From Catenovulum maritimum (GTDB lineage: Bacteria > Pseudomonadota > Gammaproteobacteria > Enterobacterales > Alteromonadaceae), in assembly GCF_001050375.1 (NCBI RefSeq), contig NZ_KQ130484.1:94639-158638 (forward strand): a stretch of DNA of 64,000 nucleotides. Direction: 5' to 3'. The notes below the pieces were generated by a model. The model saw only the letters and a program-made list of their open reading frames with translations, made no database searches and was not told where the DNA came from. The translations under genes and the position numbers were made by a program. How positions within the stretch are numbered: position 1 is the first letter of the stretch; each line of letters begins with the position of its first letter. Of this stretch, positions 33,641 through 43,603 are shown in pieces.

Positions 33641-33728
33641 ATATCTAATAGAGCCATTTCTCATCTTGCAAAATTTGGTCAATACTAAACCTAGTTAAAT
33701 TATTCTATTAATTCCAAAGAGGTTATTT

Positions 33729-34457
33729 ATGTTGCAAGATAAATCTGGTCAGCCGGTTCCAAATGTTGAGTTCCCTGTAATAACTGATGCAGGATTCTCG
33801 AAAATTACGACAGACGAAATATTTAAAGATAAGACTGTTATTGTTTTTTCTTTACCAGGTGCTTTTACTCCAACTTGTTCATCAACACACTTACCTAGGT
33901 TTAATCAGTTAGCGGGTGTATTCAAACAAAATGGTGTTGATGAAATTGTTTGTATGTCAGTTAATGATACTTTTGTTATGAACGCTTGGGCGAAAGATCA
34001 AGAAGCCGAAAATCTAACCTTAATACCTGACGGCAATGGCGAATTTAATGAAAAAATGGGCATGCTAGTTGATAAATCAGATTTAGGATTTGGTAAGCGA
34101 AGCTGGCGTTATTCTATGTTAGTTAAAAATGGTGTCATTGATAAAATGTTTATCGAGCCAGAAGTAGAAGGTGACCCGTTTGAGGTTTCTGACGCTGACA
34201 CTATGCTTAACTACATAAACCCAGAAGCGAGTGCGCCTAAATCCGTTTCTTTGTTTACTAAACCAGGTTGTCCTTTCTGCGCTAAAGCCAAAGCTTTGTT
34301 GACAGAGAAAGGTTATCAATACGAGGAAATTTCGTTCAACGATGATATAGGTTTAACTAGCTTAAAAGCCGTTACCGGTAGAGAGACAGTGCCTCAAGTG
34401 TTTATTGATGGCAAGCACATAGGTGGTAGCGACGATTTAGAAGCTTACTTTGCTTAA
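33729..34457 (+). CDS. Peroxiredoxin-glutaredoxin fusion (hybrid Prx5)
   Basis: 242 residues: an N-terminal Prx5 domain (about 1-160) with the peroxidatic cysteine in [13 protein letters not shown], and a C-terminal glutaredoxin (about 168-242) with the CPFC active site, [18 protein letters not shown] and the GSH-binding loop. The fused glutaredoxin regenerates the peroxidase with glutathione, as in the Haemophilus hybrid enzyme, so it removes H2O2 and alkyl hydroperoxides in the cytosol. AGAGG precedes the ATG. Its stop codon overlaps the convergent diguanylate cyclase gene by 4 bp, so no terminator separates them. Confidence 0.93.
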   Translation: MLQDKSGQPVPNVEFPVITDAGFSKITTDEIFKDKTVIVFSLPGAFTPTCSSTHLPRFNQLAGVFKQNGVDEIVCMSVNDTFVMNAWAKDQEAENLTLIPDGNGEFNEKMGMLVDKSDLGFGKRSWRYSMLVKNGVIDKMFIEPEVEGDPFEVSDADTMLNYINPEASAPKSVSLFTKPGCPFCAKAKALLTEKGYQYEEISFNDDIGLTSLKAVTGRETVPQVFIDGKHIGGSDDLEAYFA

Positions 34458-36040
34458 CTGATACTTTTAACCGCACTCAACTGATTTGGGTGCGGTATCT
34501 CATCGTTATTGGCTGATGATTTTCTTAGCCTTTTGTCTCTGTACATTCTTTGATCGGCCACATTCATTAATTGAGTGATCGTATTTCCATCCTTAGAAAA
34601 TTCAGCAATGCCAATACTGACACCTAAGTCGATTTGAATCGTTTTATAGTGGGAGATAGCTCCAATCGAGTCTCTAATTCTATCTATTAACGGAGTGATT
34701 TCTGCTTGATCAGTCCTGTTTTCAAGAACGATTGTAAATTCATCGCCGCCGAGCCTAGCAACCGTATCTCCTTTTCTGGTTATCTTTAGTAACTCAGCTG
34801 AAACTTGCTTTAAAATCTCGTCACCAGCATCGTGACCTATATTATCATTTATGGCTTTAAAGCCATCTAAATCTAGATATAACAGCCATACTTTTCGATC
34901 TTTATGACGACTGGCAATATTTAGCGCATGGCTAAAGGCATTAAAAAAATAATTTCGATTCGCAAGTTGAGTGACATTGTCAAAATTTGCTAATTGGTAG
35001 AGCTCTTGAGATTGACTCGCTTTTAATTTTTCCACTTTGAGTCTATTAAAAAACATGCCGATAAAGGCAATCATTAAGATTACAAACAAGCCAATAAATA
35101 AACCAAATAAGCGATAATCGAATATGCTTGGATCAAGCTGGTAACTAAATTCTACATTTATTTGCTTATCACCTAGGATAAAGTCTCTATGGTAGTTAAA
35201 GCTTGGCAGGTTGAATGATAAGAAATGCTTAGACTCGTTATTAGGTTGTTGTTTGGTTAAGAGTAATGAGTCCTCAGTAATTTCTTCACCTAAGTAAATT
35301 GCTACATTGGTTGGAAATTTTTTGTACTGGGTTTGGTTGAGTAGTATTTGAGTATCTACAATGATAAATGCAAAAAATATTTCGTCGCTTTGGGTTAAGC
35401 CCTCTGATTGTTGCATCATGACAATCACTTGATCGCCTTCAAAATTTTCAAATGGGATACTGAGCGCTGAACGGTTCTCTAATTTTATTGCTTGCTCTAT
35501 AGCCTCATATATAAAGGGGATGGTTTTTAAATCTAATCCAGTTTGCTCAACTGGAATTTTTTCTCTGGCTGCAACATACACAATAGGTACATACCAAGGC
35601 ATATCTTTTGGTGCTTTGATTAAGCCTTGGGTTGGATCGAAAATTTTCACCTCAAAATTGGAATTTTGTTCTTGGTATAAGGTTTCCTGCGTATTTAACA
35701 GACTGTTTGGAAAAAAGTGAGCAAATTGGATTTGGTAAACTTCAGGGTGTCTTATTAAAATTTTATCTGAATAAACTTTTAATTCTTCAAGCGTAAGCTG
35801 CTCTTGAGTATCAAGATAAGCTGTTAAACCATTTAAAATCGCATTCTGCTTCTTCATAGTTGAGGCTGCATGTAAATATTGAGCATTAGCGAACTCAATA
35901 AAATCTTGTTTTTTATTTTGAATTGCACTTGTCGCTAGCATGCTGATGCCAATGCAAAACGCAACAATGCAGAGTAAGAGGATACTTGTGTAAATTATAA
36001 ATAGGTGGCTAAAATCCGTTTTTACTAACTTTTTAATCAT
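34454..36040 (-). CDS. Membrane diguanylate cyclase (CHASE-like sensor + GGDEF)
   Basis: About 528 residues. A transmembrane helix ([20 protein letters not shown]) near the N-terminus, a periplasmic sensor of about 270 residues with CHASE-type landmarks ([30 protein letters not shown]), a second helix ([20 protein letters not shown]) and a GGDEF domain with RLGGDEF intact. The allosteric I-site (RxxD four residues before it) reads KGDT, so product inhibition is probably absent. It makes c-di-GMP, promoting attachment and exopolysaccharide. The ATG at 36040 has GAGAG upstream; the ATG at 36052 does not. Confidence 0.88.
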   Translation of the reverse strand: MIKKLVKTDFSHLFIIYTSILLLCIVAFCIGISMLATSAIQNKKQDFIEFANAQYLHAASTMKKQNAILNGLTAYLDTQEQLTLEELKVYSDKILIRHPEVYQIQFAHFFPNSLLNTQETLYQEQNSNFEVKIFDPTQGLIKAPKDMPWYVPIVYVAAREKIPVEQTGLDLKTIPFIYEAIEQAIKLENRSALSIPFENFEGDQVIVMMQQSEGLTQSDEIFFAFIIVDTQILLNQTQYKKFPTNVAIYLGEEITEDSLLLTKQQPNNESKHFLSFNLPSFNYHRDFILGDKQINVEFSYQLDPSIFDYRLFGLFIGLFVILMIAFIGMFFNRLKVEKLKASQSQELYQLANFDNVTQLANRNYFFNAFSHALNIASRHKDRKVWLLYLDLDGFKAINDNIGHDAGDEILKQVSAELLKITRKGDTVARLGGDEFTIVLENRTDQAEITPLIDRIRDSIGAISHYKTIQIDLGVSIGIAEFSKDGNTITQLMNVADQRMYRDKRLRKSSANNDEIPHPNQLSAVKSIS

Positions 36041-36189
36041 GATTACTCTCATCCGTATTTAGGAGTAAATATTAGTGTAGACCTTGTTTGATAGATTGGG
36101 TAGTTGAAAGTTTAAAGTTTGATTTAAAACAAATTAATATGTGAATTAGCAGCTTTCAGTGCGATGAAAGCTGCGAATATATTAGCGTT

Positions 36190-37047
36190 TTAGGCTTTTT
36201 CCATATCTTCACAGGCTTGTAAAGTATTGGAGATTAATGTTGCAACTGTCATAGGGCCAACACCACCTGGAACAGGCGTAATAAATGACGCTTTTTCAGC
36301 TGCTGTAGCATATTCAACATCACCAACTAATTTACCATTGTCTAATCTATTAATACCCACATCGATCACGATTGCACCTGGTTTAATCCAGTCCCCAGGT
36401 ATAAAGCCTGGTTTACCGACTGCGACGACGAGCAAATCGGCTCTACGTACATGGCTTTCTAAATCTTTGGTAAATCTATGAGTCACTGTTGTTGTACATC
36501 CAGCTAGTAGTAGCTCTAAAGACATAGGGCGACCGACTATGTTTGATGCGCCAACTACAACTGCTTCTAAGCCATGTAAATTTTGCCCAGTACTTTCAAT
36601 TAAAGTGACTATGCCTTTAGGTGTGCAAGGTCTTAGGGTTGGAATTCTTTGCGCTAAACGGCCAATGTTGTATGGGTGGAAGCCATCGACATCTTTTTCT
36701 GGTGCAATTCGCTCAATAACAATCGTGCTGTCTAAGCCTTCAGGCAAAGGAAGTTGCACTAAAATGCCGTCAATTTCTTTATCTGCATTTAGCTTATCGA
36801 TTAATTCAATGAGCGTTTGTTGATCTGTGTCTGCAGGTAAATCGTAAGATTTGGAAACAAAACCAACTTCTTCACAGGCCTTTCGCTTGCTGCCAACATA
36901 GACTTGAGAAGCCGGATCGGCGCCAACAAGTACAACGGCTAAACCAGGTGCTTTTTTACCTGAAGCAGTTCGTTCAGCTACAGCTGATTTAACGGTTTGT
37001 CTAATTTCTAAGGCAATTTGCTTGCCATCAATAATTTGTGCTGTCAT
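36190..37047 (-). CDS. folD: Bifunctional methylenetetrahydrofolate dehydrogenase/cyclohydrolase
   Basis: Interconverts 5,10-methylene-, 5,10-methenyl- and 10-formyl-tetrahydrofolate with NADP. 285 residues, normal length. Seen are the N-terminal [16 protein letters not shown] with the catalytic Lys, [46 protein letters not shown] (NADP binding), VIDVGINR and the C-terminal [14 protein letters not shown]. It is a single-gene unit downstream of the permease gene, with an inverted repeat in the leader. Confidence 0.96.
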   Translation of the reverse strand: MTAQIIDGKQIALEIRQTVKSAVAERTASGKKAPGLAVVLVGADPASQVYVGSKRKACEEVGFVSKSYDLPADTDQQTLIELIDKLNADKEIDGILVQLPLPEGLDSTIVIERIAPEKDVDGFHPYNIGRLAQRIPTLRPCTPKGIVTLIESTGQNLHGLEAVVVGASNIVGRPMSLELLLAGCTTTVTHRFTKDLESHVRRADLLVVAVGKPGFIPGDWIKPGAIVIDVGINRLDNGKLVGDVEYATAAEKASFITPVPGGVGPMTVATLISNTLQACEDMEKA

Positions 37048-37106
37048 GCAAGGTTCTCTAAATCTAAACGGGCAATCATCGAAATTAGTTATATTGTCGC
37101 ATGAAA

Positions 37107-37142
37107 TTTAAGATTATAAAGTGCTAATTTTATAATCTTAAA
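37107..37142. repeat. 14-bp perfect inverted repeat in the folD leader
   Basis: TTTAAGATTATAAA (37107-37120) and TTTATAATCTTAAA (37129-37142) surround an 8-nt loop, 60 bp before folD and 75 bp after the permease gene. The stem is AT-only except for one G-C pair and lacks a T-tail, so it is more likely an operator or weak terminator than a strong one. Confidence 0.55.
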
Positions 37143-37216
37143 GTGGATACGAAAATATTTAGCTCGAACTCGGGATGAAACGTTAGCTAATCCCTTGTCT
37201 TTAGCTCTAAACACGC

Positions 37217-38446
37217 CTAAGCATATTGGTTTAATAACCAAGCTAACAATAATATTTGAGGCACAGTTACCAAAGGTAAGAATAGCGCTATTTTCCAGCT
37301 TTTCATTGTGTCTTTTATTGCCATTATTTCAGTATAATCAGTTGATGCGCCTGCCATTAAAAAAGTAAAAGCATTACCGGGTGCATTAGCTCTATTGACC
37401 AAATCCGCTGCAATTGGGGTTGAGCCTTCAGAGCAAACCTCGATTATGGTTGCAGCCACTAGGGTAAGTAATAAACCAGCAGAACTTGCACCAAACCAAG
37501 TTTGAAAAACATCCATAGGGACGAAAGCGCGAATCAAACACACCATGACGACACCAAATAGAATCCAACGGATAACCATAACGGCGCCAGATAACCCATC
37601 TAAGATTAAATGATAAATGGATTTTAGGGAGTAATCAGCATTGCGGGTGAGTTGTTTAAATTCGGTTGAGAGTTGATAGTCTTGTGCTATATCTAGCATA
37701 TTTGGGTTTAAAGGCAATTTACCTTTGGCCTCTAACAAGTCGAAAATAAAGCCAGACAGCCATGCGATTAACATAGAAAAAACAATAAATAGTAAGGTTA
37801 ATTTTAGCCCAACTAGACCGATTAAAATTAAAGTTAGGGTAAAAGAGTTCCATGGACTCGCAATCAAAAATGCCATTACTTGGCCTAAGCTTGCTCCTCG
37901 CTCATATAATTTCATGGCCACCATTAAAATGCCATGATTACACAAATCTAGTAACACACCGGCCAGTGTCGCCCTAAAAATACCTTTTTTAGTATGGCCT
38001 TTACCCAGCACGGAAATAATCATTTCGCGAGGAATTCGATTGAGCCAACCAACTAACACAACCCCTAAAATGACACCCCACCACATAGCATTAAACATTT
38101 CAAAAGACGTATCTGCCATTGTTATGAGCCAAGTGGGTAGAGTAAATGGACTAATGTCTTGGGTTAAATATATAAGGTAAGTGACACTCACAAATATGGC
38201 GCTACCCCATAGCAGCCAATCAATTCTATTTTTATTGTTTGTCGGGCAACAAGAAGCATTATTCTGATTTGTCGCCTCAGCGTCTTGACCACAGCATGAA
38301 GTTTTGGCCTTTACGGCAGATGTTTGGCTAGCTTGGCTAACCTCAAATGTAGGATGGCAGCACGATGTTATCTTTTTGGCCGAACTCGTACAGTTAGAAA
38401 CTGATTCAGTTTCGCTTGTTTGATTGTCTCCGCAGCACTTATTCAT
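37217..38446 (-). CDS. PF03773-type permease with Cys-rich N-terminus
   Basis: 409 residues. The first ~75 are cytosolic and hold four CC pairs (KCCGD, SCCHP, SCCGQ, SCCPT), which look like soft-metal or metalloid ligands. About eight to ten transmembrane helices follow. Conserved blocks are ATLAGVLLDLCNHGIL, FLIASPWNSFTLTL, IEVCSEGSTPIAADL and FLMAGASTDYTEIM; the last two mark the DUF318/ArsP-like permease superfamily, which has two symmetric halves. The gene lies one base after a MerR regulator whose promoter has the MerR geometry, so export of a toxic metal or metalloid is likely. The exact ion is not readable. Confidence 0.78.
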   Translation of the reverse strand: MNKCCGDNQTSETESVSNCTSSAKKITSCCHPTFEVSQASQTSAVKAKTSCCGQDAEATNQNNASCCPTNNKNRIDWLLWGSAIFVSVTYLIYLTQDISPFTLPTWLITMADTSFEMFNAMWWGVILGVVLVGWLNRIPREMIISVLGKGHTKKGIFRATLAGVLLDLCNHGILMVAMKLYERGASLGQVMAFLIASPWNSFTLTLILIGLVGLKLTLLFIVFSMLIAWLSGFIFDLLEAKGKLPLNPNMLDIAQDYQLSTEFKQLTRNADYSLKSIYHLILDGLSGAVMVIRWILFGVVMVCLIRAFVPMDVFQTWFGASSAGLLLTLVAATIIEVCSEGSTPIAADLVNRANAPGNAFTFLMAGASTDYTEIMAIKDTMKSWKIALFLPLVTVPQILLLAWLLNQYA

Positions 38447-38447
38447 T

Positions 38448-38858
38448 TTATTTCTCCACGAAAGAGTTTTGAATTAAATGACAAATTTGTTCACCGCTTG
38501 GTTGGCAATCTGCTTGTTCTTGCCAACTATCTAAGGCTTGTTTCATATGTAAAAAGTCAGCTTGCATTTTTTTCAGCTTAGCTTCAGTTTCGGATAAGCG
38601 CTTAGCCATAATTTCTTTAACTTGTGGGCAAGGAGAAAGCCCAGAGTCTGCTTGATTTATAATCTGCTTAATATCGGATAAAGTAAAGCCCAGCGATTTG
38701 GCTTGCAAAATAAACCCTAATTTATTTTGTTCTTGTTCCGAAAAAAGTTTATAGCCATTGTGCGGATTTTTACTTGGTTTTAGTAAACCAATTTTGACAT
38801 AGTATCTAATCGTATCAGGCTTGATTAACCAATAATTTGCTAATTCTGAAACAGTCAT
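38448..38858 (-). CDS. MerR-family metal-responsive regulator (CadR/PbrR/ZntR-like)
   Basis: 136 residues: an N-terminal winged HTH (VSELANYWLIKPDTIRYYVKIGLL, then NGYKLFSEQEQNKLGFI), KSLGFTLSDIKQII, a dimerisation helix and a C-terminal metal loop. Candidate ligands are the Cys in LSPCPQV and the Cys residues in QADCQPSGEQIC, similar in placement to ZntR/CadR/PbrR. AGGGG precedes the ATG. The permease gene follows at once. MerR proteins bind the long spacer of their promoter and distort it when the metal binds; a fitting promoter is present at 38897-38927. Confidence 0.83.
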   Translation of the reverse strand: MTVSELANYWLIKPDTIRYYVKIGLLKPSKNPHNGYKLFSEQEQNKLGFILQAKSLGFTLSDIKQIINQADSGLSPCPQVKEIMAKRLSETEAKLKKMQADFLHMKQALDSWQEQADCQPSGEQICHLIQNSFVEK

Positions 38859-38871
38859 GCATGCCCCTTTG

Positions 38872-38911
38872 TACCAGCTTTATATTGTTATAAACCACTA
38901 TAAAGCTGGTA
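38872..38911. repeat. 13-bp inverted repeat overlapping the merR promoter
   Basis: TACCAGCTTTATA (38872-38884) and TATAAAGCTGGTA (38899-38911) are perfect reverse complements 14 bp apart. The second arm covers the -10 and part of the MerR spacer; the first arm falls in the merR leader, next to its ribosome site. A third copy of TATAAA lies between them (38889-38894), allowing alternative pairing. Confidence 0.6.
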
Positions 38912-38927
38912 GCTACTCACAGGTCAA
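38897..38927 (-). promoter_or_regulatory. MerR-type promoter/operator with 19-bp spacer
   Basis: On the minus strand TTGACC (-35, 38927-38922) and TATAGT (-10, 38902-38897) are separated by 19 bp, the over-long spacer that MerR activators need. The spacer centres on the palindrome GTAGCTAC, and AGTAGCTAC closely resembles the AGTNGCTAC core of CadR-type operators. It lies 38 bp before the merR start codon. Confidence 0.65.
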
Positions 38928-38993
38928 GCTTTACTTGTGAGCTTATGATAATTTCTTGTAAACATAGCTTAATTTATTTATCTCGAATTAAGG

Positions 38994-41624
38994 TTATTGA
39001 CACTCAGTCGCTAATTTTTTTAATTGATATAAATAATCTAACGCTTGTCTTGGGGTTAAACTGTCCGGATCGCAGCTTTGCATTTCTTCAACTAGCGGGT
39101 GGTTTGCGCTTAGCCAATCAATTTGAGGTTGTGCTTTTTCTGTATTTATTCCAGCATGTTCTGTTGAGCCAACTGGTACAGAGCCCATTTCTAATTCGGC
39201 TAATTTACGTTTGGCTTTATGAATAACAGAAACAGGTACACCTGCTAAAGACGCAACTTGTAAACCAAAAGAACGATTTGCTGCGCCTTCTTGTACTGCA
39301 TGCATAAAGGTGATGTTGTCGCCATGCTCTAACGCATCTAGATGCACATTAGCCACGTTATTAAATTGCTCAGCCATGCTAGTTAATTCAAAGTAATGGG
39401 TAGCAAATAAGGTTTGTGATTTTAGCTGGGAAGCTAGATTTTCAGCACAAGCCCAAGCAAGAGATAAACCATCATAAGTGCTGGTGCCGCGGCCTATTTC
39501 ATCCATCAAAACCAGGCTTTTTTCGGTGGCGTTATTTAAAATATTTGCCGTTTCTGTCATTTCAACCATAAATGTTGAGCGTCCACTGGCAAGGTCATCA
39601 GAAGCGCCAATTCGAGTAAATATACGGTCAACAGGACCAAGTGTGGCACTGTCAGCAGGTACATAGCAGCCAATATAAGCCATAATGGTAATTAATGCGG
39701 TTTGGCGCATATAGGTGGATTTACCACCCATATTTGGCCCTGTAATAACCAGCATTTTTCTTTGCTGGTTTAACTCGACTGGGTTTGCAATAAACGGAGC
39801 GTCCGTTAAATTTTCAACAACCGGATGACGACCTGCCGAAATATGAATACCAATTTCATTGCTAAACTCAGGCTTGTTATAGCCTAGGGTATCTGCACGT
39901 TCAGCAAAGTTATTGAGTACGTCTAGCTGAGATATTTCATCCGCTAGTAATTGAAGTTCTGCAATTTGCGGATCGAATAAATCAAATAAAGCTTCATAAA
40001 GTTGTTTTTCTAAAGCGAGTGCTTTGCTTTGTGCGCTCAGAACTTTATCTTCTAATTCTTTTAATTCTGGCGTAATGAATCGTTCTGCATTTTTAAGTGT
40101 TTGACGACGAATATATTCAACCGGTGCTTTATCTGATTGTGCTCGGCTTATTTCAATAAAAAAGCCATGTACCTTGTTATAACCTACTTTCAGAGTCGGT
40201 ATGCCGGTTCGTTCTTTTTCGCGAGCTTCTATTTGATCCAGTATATCGCTTGCGCCTTTACTTAAACGTCTCAGCTCATCTAATTCTGGGCTATAACCTT
40301 CTGCCAATACGCCACCATCTCTGACAATCACTGGCGGGTTCTCGACAATGGCTTTTTCAAGGTGCTGCGCTATATCTGAAAATAAATGTAGTTTCTGCTG
40401 CATTAAATCAAGCGTAGGTTCGTTAGAACTTAATAAACATTGTTTTAGGCTTGGTAAAATAAATAGGGCATTTCTAAGCCTTGAAAAATCTCTAGGCCGC
40501 GCTGAGCGAATGGCAATACGTGAAATAATGCGTTCTATGTCGCCAATTTGTTTGAGTTCTGCTTTTAGCTCAGTATGTAAATCGGTATTCAAAATACTTT
40601 CGACTATATCTTGCCTTGCGGTTAGTACCTGGGTATTTAACGTAGGTTGAACTAACCAGCGCTGGAGTAATCGGCTTGCCATAGGCGTTGCCGTTTTGTC
40701 TAAAACTGACAATAGTGAATGGCCTTTAACTCCGGATAAAGTTTGGCACAATTCTAAATTTCGGATTGAAATCGCATCTAAAAATAATTTGTCTTCCAAT
40801 TGAATAGTTTTTAAACCACGTAAATGTGGCACAGCCGCTTTTTGTGTATCTTGGACATATTGTAAAATTGCCCCAGCAGCGGCAATGGCAATATTGTTTG
40901 ATGCTATGCCATAGCCCATTAAATCTTGGGTATTAAATTGCTTACAAAGTTGGCGTAGCGCTGTGTCGGGTTCAAAGTCCCAATCTGGTCTGTGTTTAAT
41001 TGCTTTGATGTCACTGATTAAGTTATATGAGGCAAAACTTTCAGGGTAGAGAAGCTCTGCTGGTTGGGTTTGCTGCAAAAACGCCTGTAATGCTTCACTG
41101 CTTGCTAGTTCAACGACTTCAAATCGACCTGATGTTATGTCTAAAGTCGCAGCACCAAATTGAGCCGTTTGTTTACCAGAACTCTTGTTAGCAGACGCTT
41201 GGCAAACCGCCATTAAAATATTATCGCGCCTTTCTTCTAATAGTGATTCTTCTGTAATGGTTGCTGGGGTTAAAACCCGAACCACTTTTCTTTCTACTGG
41301 CCCTTTGCTGGTTGCTGGATCGCCTATTTGTTCACAAATAGCAACGGATTCGCCGAGCTGCACTAATTTCGCTAAATAGGTGTCAACTGCATGGTATGGT
41401 ACACCAGCCATTGGGATTGGCTTGCCTGCGGTTTTTCCTCTGTGAGTGAGGGAAATATCCACTAACTCAGATGCCTTTTTGGCGTCATCAAAAAACAACT
41501 CATAAAAATCGCCCATGCGATAAAATAATAAAATATCTTTATAATCTGACTTTAATCTCAGATATTGCTGCATCATAGGTGTGTGTTGACTTCGTTGTTG
41601 TTCTGAATAAATATCTGATGTCAT
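38994..41624 (-). CDS. mutS: DNA mismatch repair protein MutS
   Basis: Recognises mismatches and starts repair with MutL and MutH. 876 residues, close to the usual 850-860. Features: mismatch-contacting Phe in the N-terminal [10 protein letters not shown], connector and lever domains, [14 protein letters not shown] in the clamp region, Walker [14 protein letters not shown] (about residue 640), [22 protein letters not shown], Walker [17 protein letters not shown] and FATHYFELT. The start agrees with family ([12 protein letters not shown]) though the ribosome site is weak. It is divergent from pncC with only 26 bp between. mutH is 11 kb away in this window. Confidence 0.97.
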   Translation of the reverse strand: MTSDIYSEQQRSQHTPMMQQYLRLKSDYKDILLFYRMGDFYELFFDDAKKASELVDISLTHRGKTAGKPIPMAGVPYHAVDTYLAKLVQLGESVAICEQIGDPATSKGPVERKVVRVLTPATITEESLLEERRDNILMAVCQASANKSSGKQTAQFGAATLDITSGRFEVVELASSEALQAFLQQTQPAELLYPESFASYNLISDIKAIKHRPDWDFEPDTALRQLCKQFNTQDLMGYGIASNNIAIAAAGAILQYVQDTQKAAVPHLRGLKTIQLEDKLFLDAISIRNLELCQTLSGVKGHSLLSVLDKTATPMASRLLQRWLVQPTLNTQVLTARQDIVESILNTDLHTELKAELKQIGDIERIISRIAIRSARPRDFSRLRNALFILPSLKQCLLSSNEPTLDLMQQKLHLFSDIAQHLEKAIVENPPVIVRDGGVLAEGYSPELDELRRLSKGASDILDQIEAREKERTGIPTLKVGYNKVHGFFIEISRAQSDKAPVEYIRRQTLKNAERFITPELKELEDKVLSAQSKALALEKQLYEALFDLFDPQIAELQLLADEISQLDVLNNFAERADTLGYNKPEFSNEIGIHISAGRHPVVENLTDAPFIANPVELNQQRKMLVITGPNMGGKSTYMRQTALITIMAYIGCYVPADSATLGPVDRIFTRIGASDDLASGRSTFMVEMTETANILNNATEKSLVLMDEIGRGTSTYDGLSLAWACAENLASQLKSQTLFATHYFELTSMAEQFNNVANVHLDALEHGDNITFMHAVQEGAANRSFGLQVASLAGVPVSVIHKAKRKLAELEMGSVPVGSTEHAGINTEKAQPQIDWLSANHPLVEEMQSCDPDSLTPRQALDYLYQLKKLATECQ

Positions 41625-41650
41625 AAATTAGGAAACTCAAAAAAGAAAAT

Positions 41651-42184
41651 ATGCTTTGGTCAAAAATTGAAAATCAATCAAAAATGTTAGGGGCTATTTT
41701 AACGCGAAACCACCTAACAATTGCAACCGCAGAATCTTGTACCGGAGGCGGAATTGCTTATGCTATCACTGAAATTGCTGGCAGCTCAGCATATTTTAAT
41801 CAGAGCTGGGTTACATACAGTAATCAAGCAAAGCAAACTCAACTGGGGGTCTCAGCAGGTACGCTAGAACAATTTGGCGCAGTTAGTTCACAAACCGTAG
41901 CTGAAATGGCACAAGGAGTATATAAAAATAGTGGGGCTAACTTAGCGATAGTAACGAGTGGTATCGCTGGACCAGGCGGTGCAACCCCAGATAAACCAGT
42001 AGGTTTAGTTCACTTTGGTTTTTTATTTAATCCAGTAAATTCAATTTCAAATTCAGAAAGCCAAGTACTAACAAGTCATCATGTATTTTCTGGTGATAGA
42101 AAGCAGGTTAGAGATCAGGCCATCTCATATGCGTTGGAAAAAGCGATTGAAATTGCAAATAACTCTGAACAAAAAATAATTTAA
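41651..42184 (+). CDS. pncC: Nicotinamide-nucleotide amidohydrolase PncC (CinA C-terminal family)
   Basis: A 177-residue stand-alone CinA C-terminal domain: TIATAESCTGGGIAYAITEIAGSSAYF near the N-terminus, with the catalytic Ser/Thr region; GAVSSQTVAEMAQGV; and VTSGIAGPGGATPDKPVGLVHFG. PncC deamidates NMN to nicotinate mononucleotide, recycling the pyridine nucleotide. This is linked functionally, though not by position, to nadV in the same window, which makes NMN. It precedes recA by 75 bp, a widespread gammaproteobacterial order (pncC/cinA-recA). Confidence 0.92.
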   Translation: MLWSKIENQSKMLGAILTRNHLTIATAESCTGGGIAYAITEIAGSSAYFNQSWVTYSNQAKQTQLGVSAGTLEQFGAVSSQTVAEMAQGVYKNSGANLAIVTSGIAGPGGATPDKPVGLVHFGFLFNPVNSISNSESQVLTSHHVFSGDRKQVRDQAISYALEKAIEIANNSEQKII

Positions 42185-42191
42185 AAAAATC

Positions 42192-42219
42192 TTGATACTG
42201 TATGAGTAAACAGTATACT
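42192..42219 (+). promoter_or_regulatory. recA promoter with LexA (SOS) box
   Basis: The -35 TTGATA (42192-42197) and -10 TATACT (42214-42219) are 16 bp apart. Between and overlapping them lies TACTGTATGAGTAAACAGTA (42196-42215), a perfect CTGT-N8-ACAG LexA box with TA on both flanks. A LexA dimer here would cover the promoter, so recA is SOS-inducible. Confidence 0.9.
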
Positions 42220-42259
42220 TTAAATCAACTTAACAAATACGACTTTGAACGGAATAACT

Positions 42260-43291
42260 ATGAACGATAACAAGCAAAAAGCCTTAGGTGCGGCATTAGG
42301 TCAAATTGAACGTCAATTTGGTAAAGGTTCTATCATGAAGCTAGGTGATAACCGAGCGCTTGATATTGAAAGCATTTCTACTGGTTCTTTGTCATTAGAT
42401 ATCGCACTAGGTATAGGTGGTTTACCTTGTGGTCGTGTTATTGAAATTTTTGGTCCTGAGTCATCTGGTAAAACAACCTTAACTCTAGAGACAGTTGCAC
42501 AAGCACAAAAAATGGGTAAAACCTGTGCTTTCATCGATGCAGAGCATGCGCTAGACCCTGTTTATGCAGAGAAGCTTGGCGTGAATATTGATGAGCTATT
42601 AGTTTCTCAGCCTGATACAGGTGAGCAAGCACTAGAAATTTGCGACATGTTAGTTCGTTCAGGTGCAGTTGATTTGATTGTTGTCGATTCTGTTGCTGCA
42701 TTAACGCCTAAAGCCGAGATTGAAGGCGAAATGGGTGATACGCACGTTGGTTTACAAGCGCGTTTAATGTCACAAGCATTACGTAAGCTAACGGCAAATC
42801 TGAAAAAATCGAATACCATGTGTATCTTCATTAACCAAATTCGTATGAAAATTGGTGTTATGTTTGGTAACCCTGAAACCACAACAGGTGGTAATGCACT
42901 TAAATTCTATGCTTCTGTTCGTTTAGATATACGTCGTACAGGTGCAGTTAAAGATGGTGATGAAGTTACTGGTAACGAAACCCGAGTTAAAGTGGTTAAA
43001 AACAAAGTTGCACCGCCATTTAAACAAGCGGAATTCCAAATTTTATATGGTAACGGGATTTCTAAGCAAGGTGAGTTACTAGACCTAGGTGTTAAAGAGG
43101 GCTTGGTTGATAAAGCGGGTGCTTGGTATAGCTACAATGGTGATAAGATTGGTCAAGGTAAAGCGAACTCTATGAAGTTCTTAACTGAAAACCAAGCTAT
43201 TGCAGATGAAATTGAATCTATCATTCGAGATCGCTTATTACTTAAAGCTGTGCCTGATACTGAAGAGTTAGTTGCGCCAGTGGAAGAATAA
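42260..43291 (+). CDS. recA: Recombinase RecA
   Basis: DNA-strand exchange protein and SOS co-protease. 343 residues from the ATG at 42260 (GGA 7 nt upstream); an in-frame TTG at 42245 would add five residues and is not needed. Seen: [12 protein letters not shown], Walker [11 protein letters not shown] (about residues 65-74), DAEHALDP, Walker [23 protein letters not shown] (L1 follows), [25 protein letters not shown] (L2) and the short acidic tail [10 protein letters not shown] terminator follows at once, so recA is monocistronic, and no recX gene comes next. Confidence 0.98.
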   Translation: MNDNKQKALGAALGQIERQFGKGSIMKLGDNRALDIESISTGSLSLDIALGIGGLPCGRVIEIFGPESSGKTTLTLETVAQAQKMGKTCAFIDAEHALDPVYAEKLGVNIDELLVSQPDTGEQALEICDMLVRSGAVDLIVVDSVAALTPKAEIEGEMGDTHVGLQARLMSQALRKLTANLKKSNTMCIFINQIRMKIGVMFGNPETTTGGNALKFYASVRLDIRRTGAVKDGDEVTGNETRVKVVKNKVAPPFKQAEFQILYGNGISKQGELLDLGVKEGLVDKAGAWYSYNGDKIGQGKANSMKFLTENQAIADEIESIIRDRLLLKAVPDTEELVAPVEE

Positions 43292-43322
43292 TATCTTGTA
43301 ATAAGTTCATCGAACTAAAGCC

Positions 43323-43348
43323 AAAAACCAGCATATTTGCTGGTTTTT
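43323..43348 (+). terminator. recA terminator
   Basis: AAAAACCAGCA (43323-43333) pairs with TGCTGGTTTTT (43338-43348) around a 4-nt loop, and the T-run continues to 43350. It lies 31 bp after the recA stop. Confidence 0.93.
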
Positions 43349-43350
43349 TT

Positions 43351-43603
43351 GTTTCTGAACTAGGGGCTGTTGATCTTTTGAGTAAATTAAATGATCAATT
43401 TGTTGGGAGAAAACTCAAAGCTGAATGATTTTATAAAGATTTAGAATTGGCTAAGTGAAGTCGATTTAGATACAAAAACACTGAGTTAGGTAAATAAATA
43501 TTGCTTGATGTTACAAAGTGTTAAGTTTCTAGTTATTACCTTTGCTCTTGGATAAAGGCGGTTTATTTTACCTAGATAATTTAATAATGAGCTAGGCAAA
43601 ATA
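43351..43603. other. Gap between recA terminator and sulfatase gene
   Basis: No gene is supported; recX, which often follows recA, is absent. The stretch beginning GGGGCTGTTGATC near 43364 looks vaguely like an insertion-sequence end, but no partner repeat or transposase frame is seen. Confidence 0.3.

Noticed and set aside
33630..33651. ATAG-N5-CTAT-N5-ATAG series upstream of the peroxiredoxin gene as an OxyR site
   Set aside because: The period is 9 bp; OxyR needs ATAG-N7-CTAT-N7-ATAG, so the geometry is wrong.
43364..43440. GGGGCTGTTGATC-type sequence after recA as an insertion-sequence end
   Set aside because: No second end, target duplication or transposase fragment could be found.
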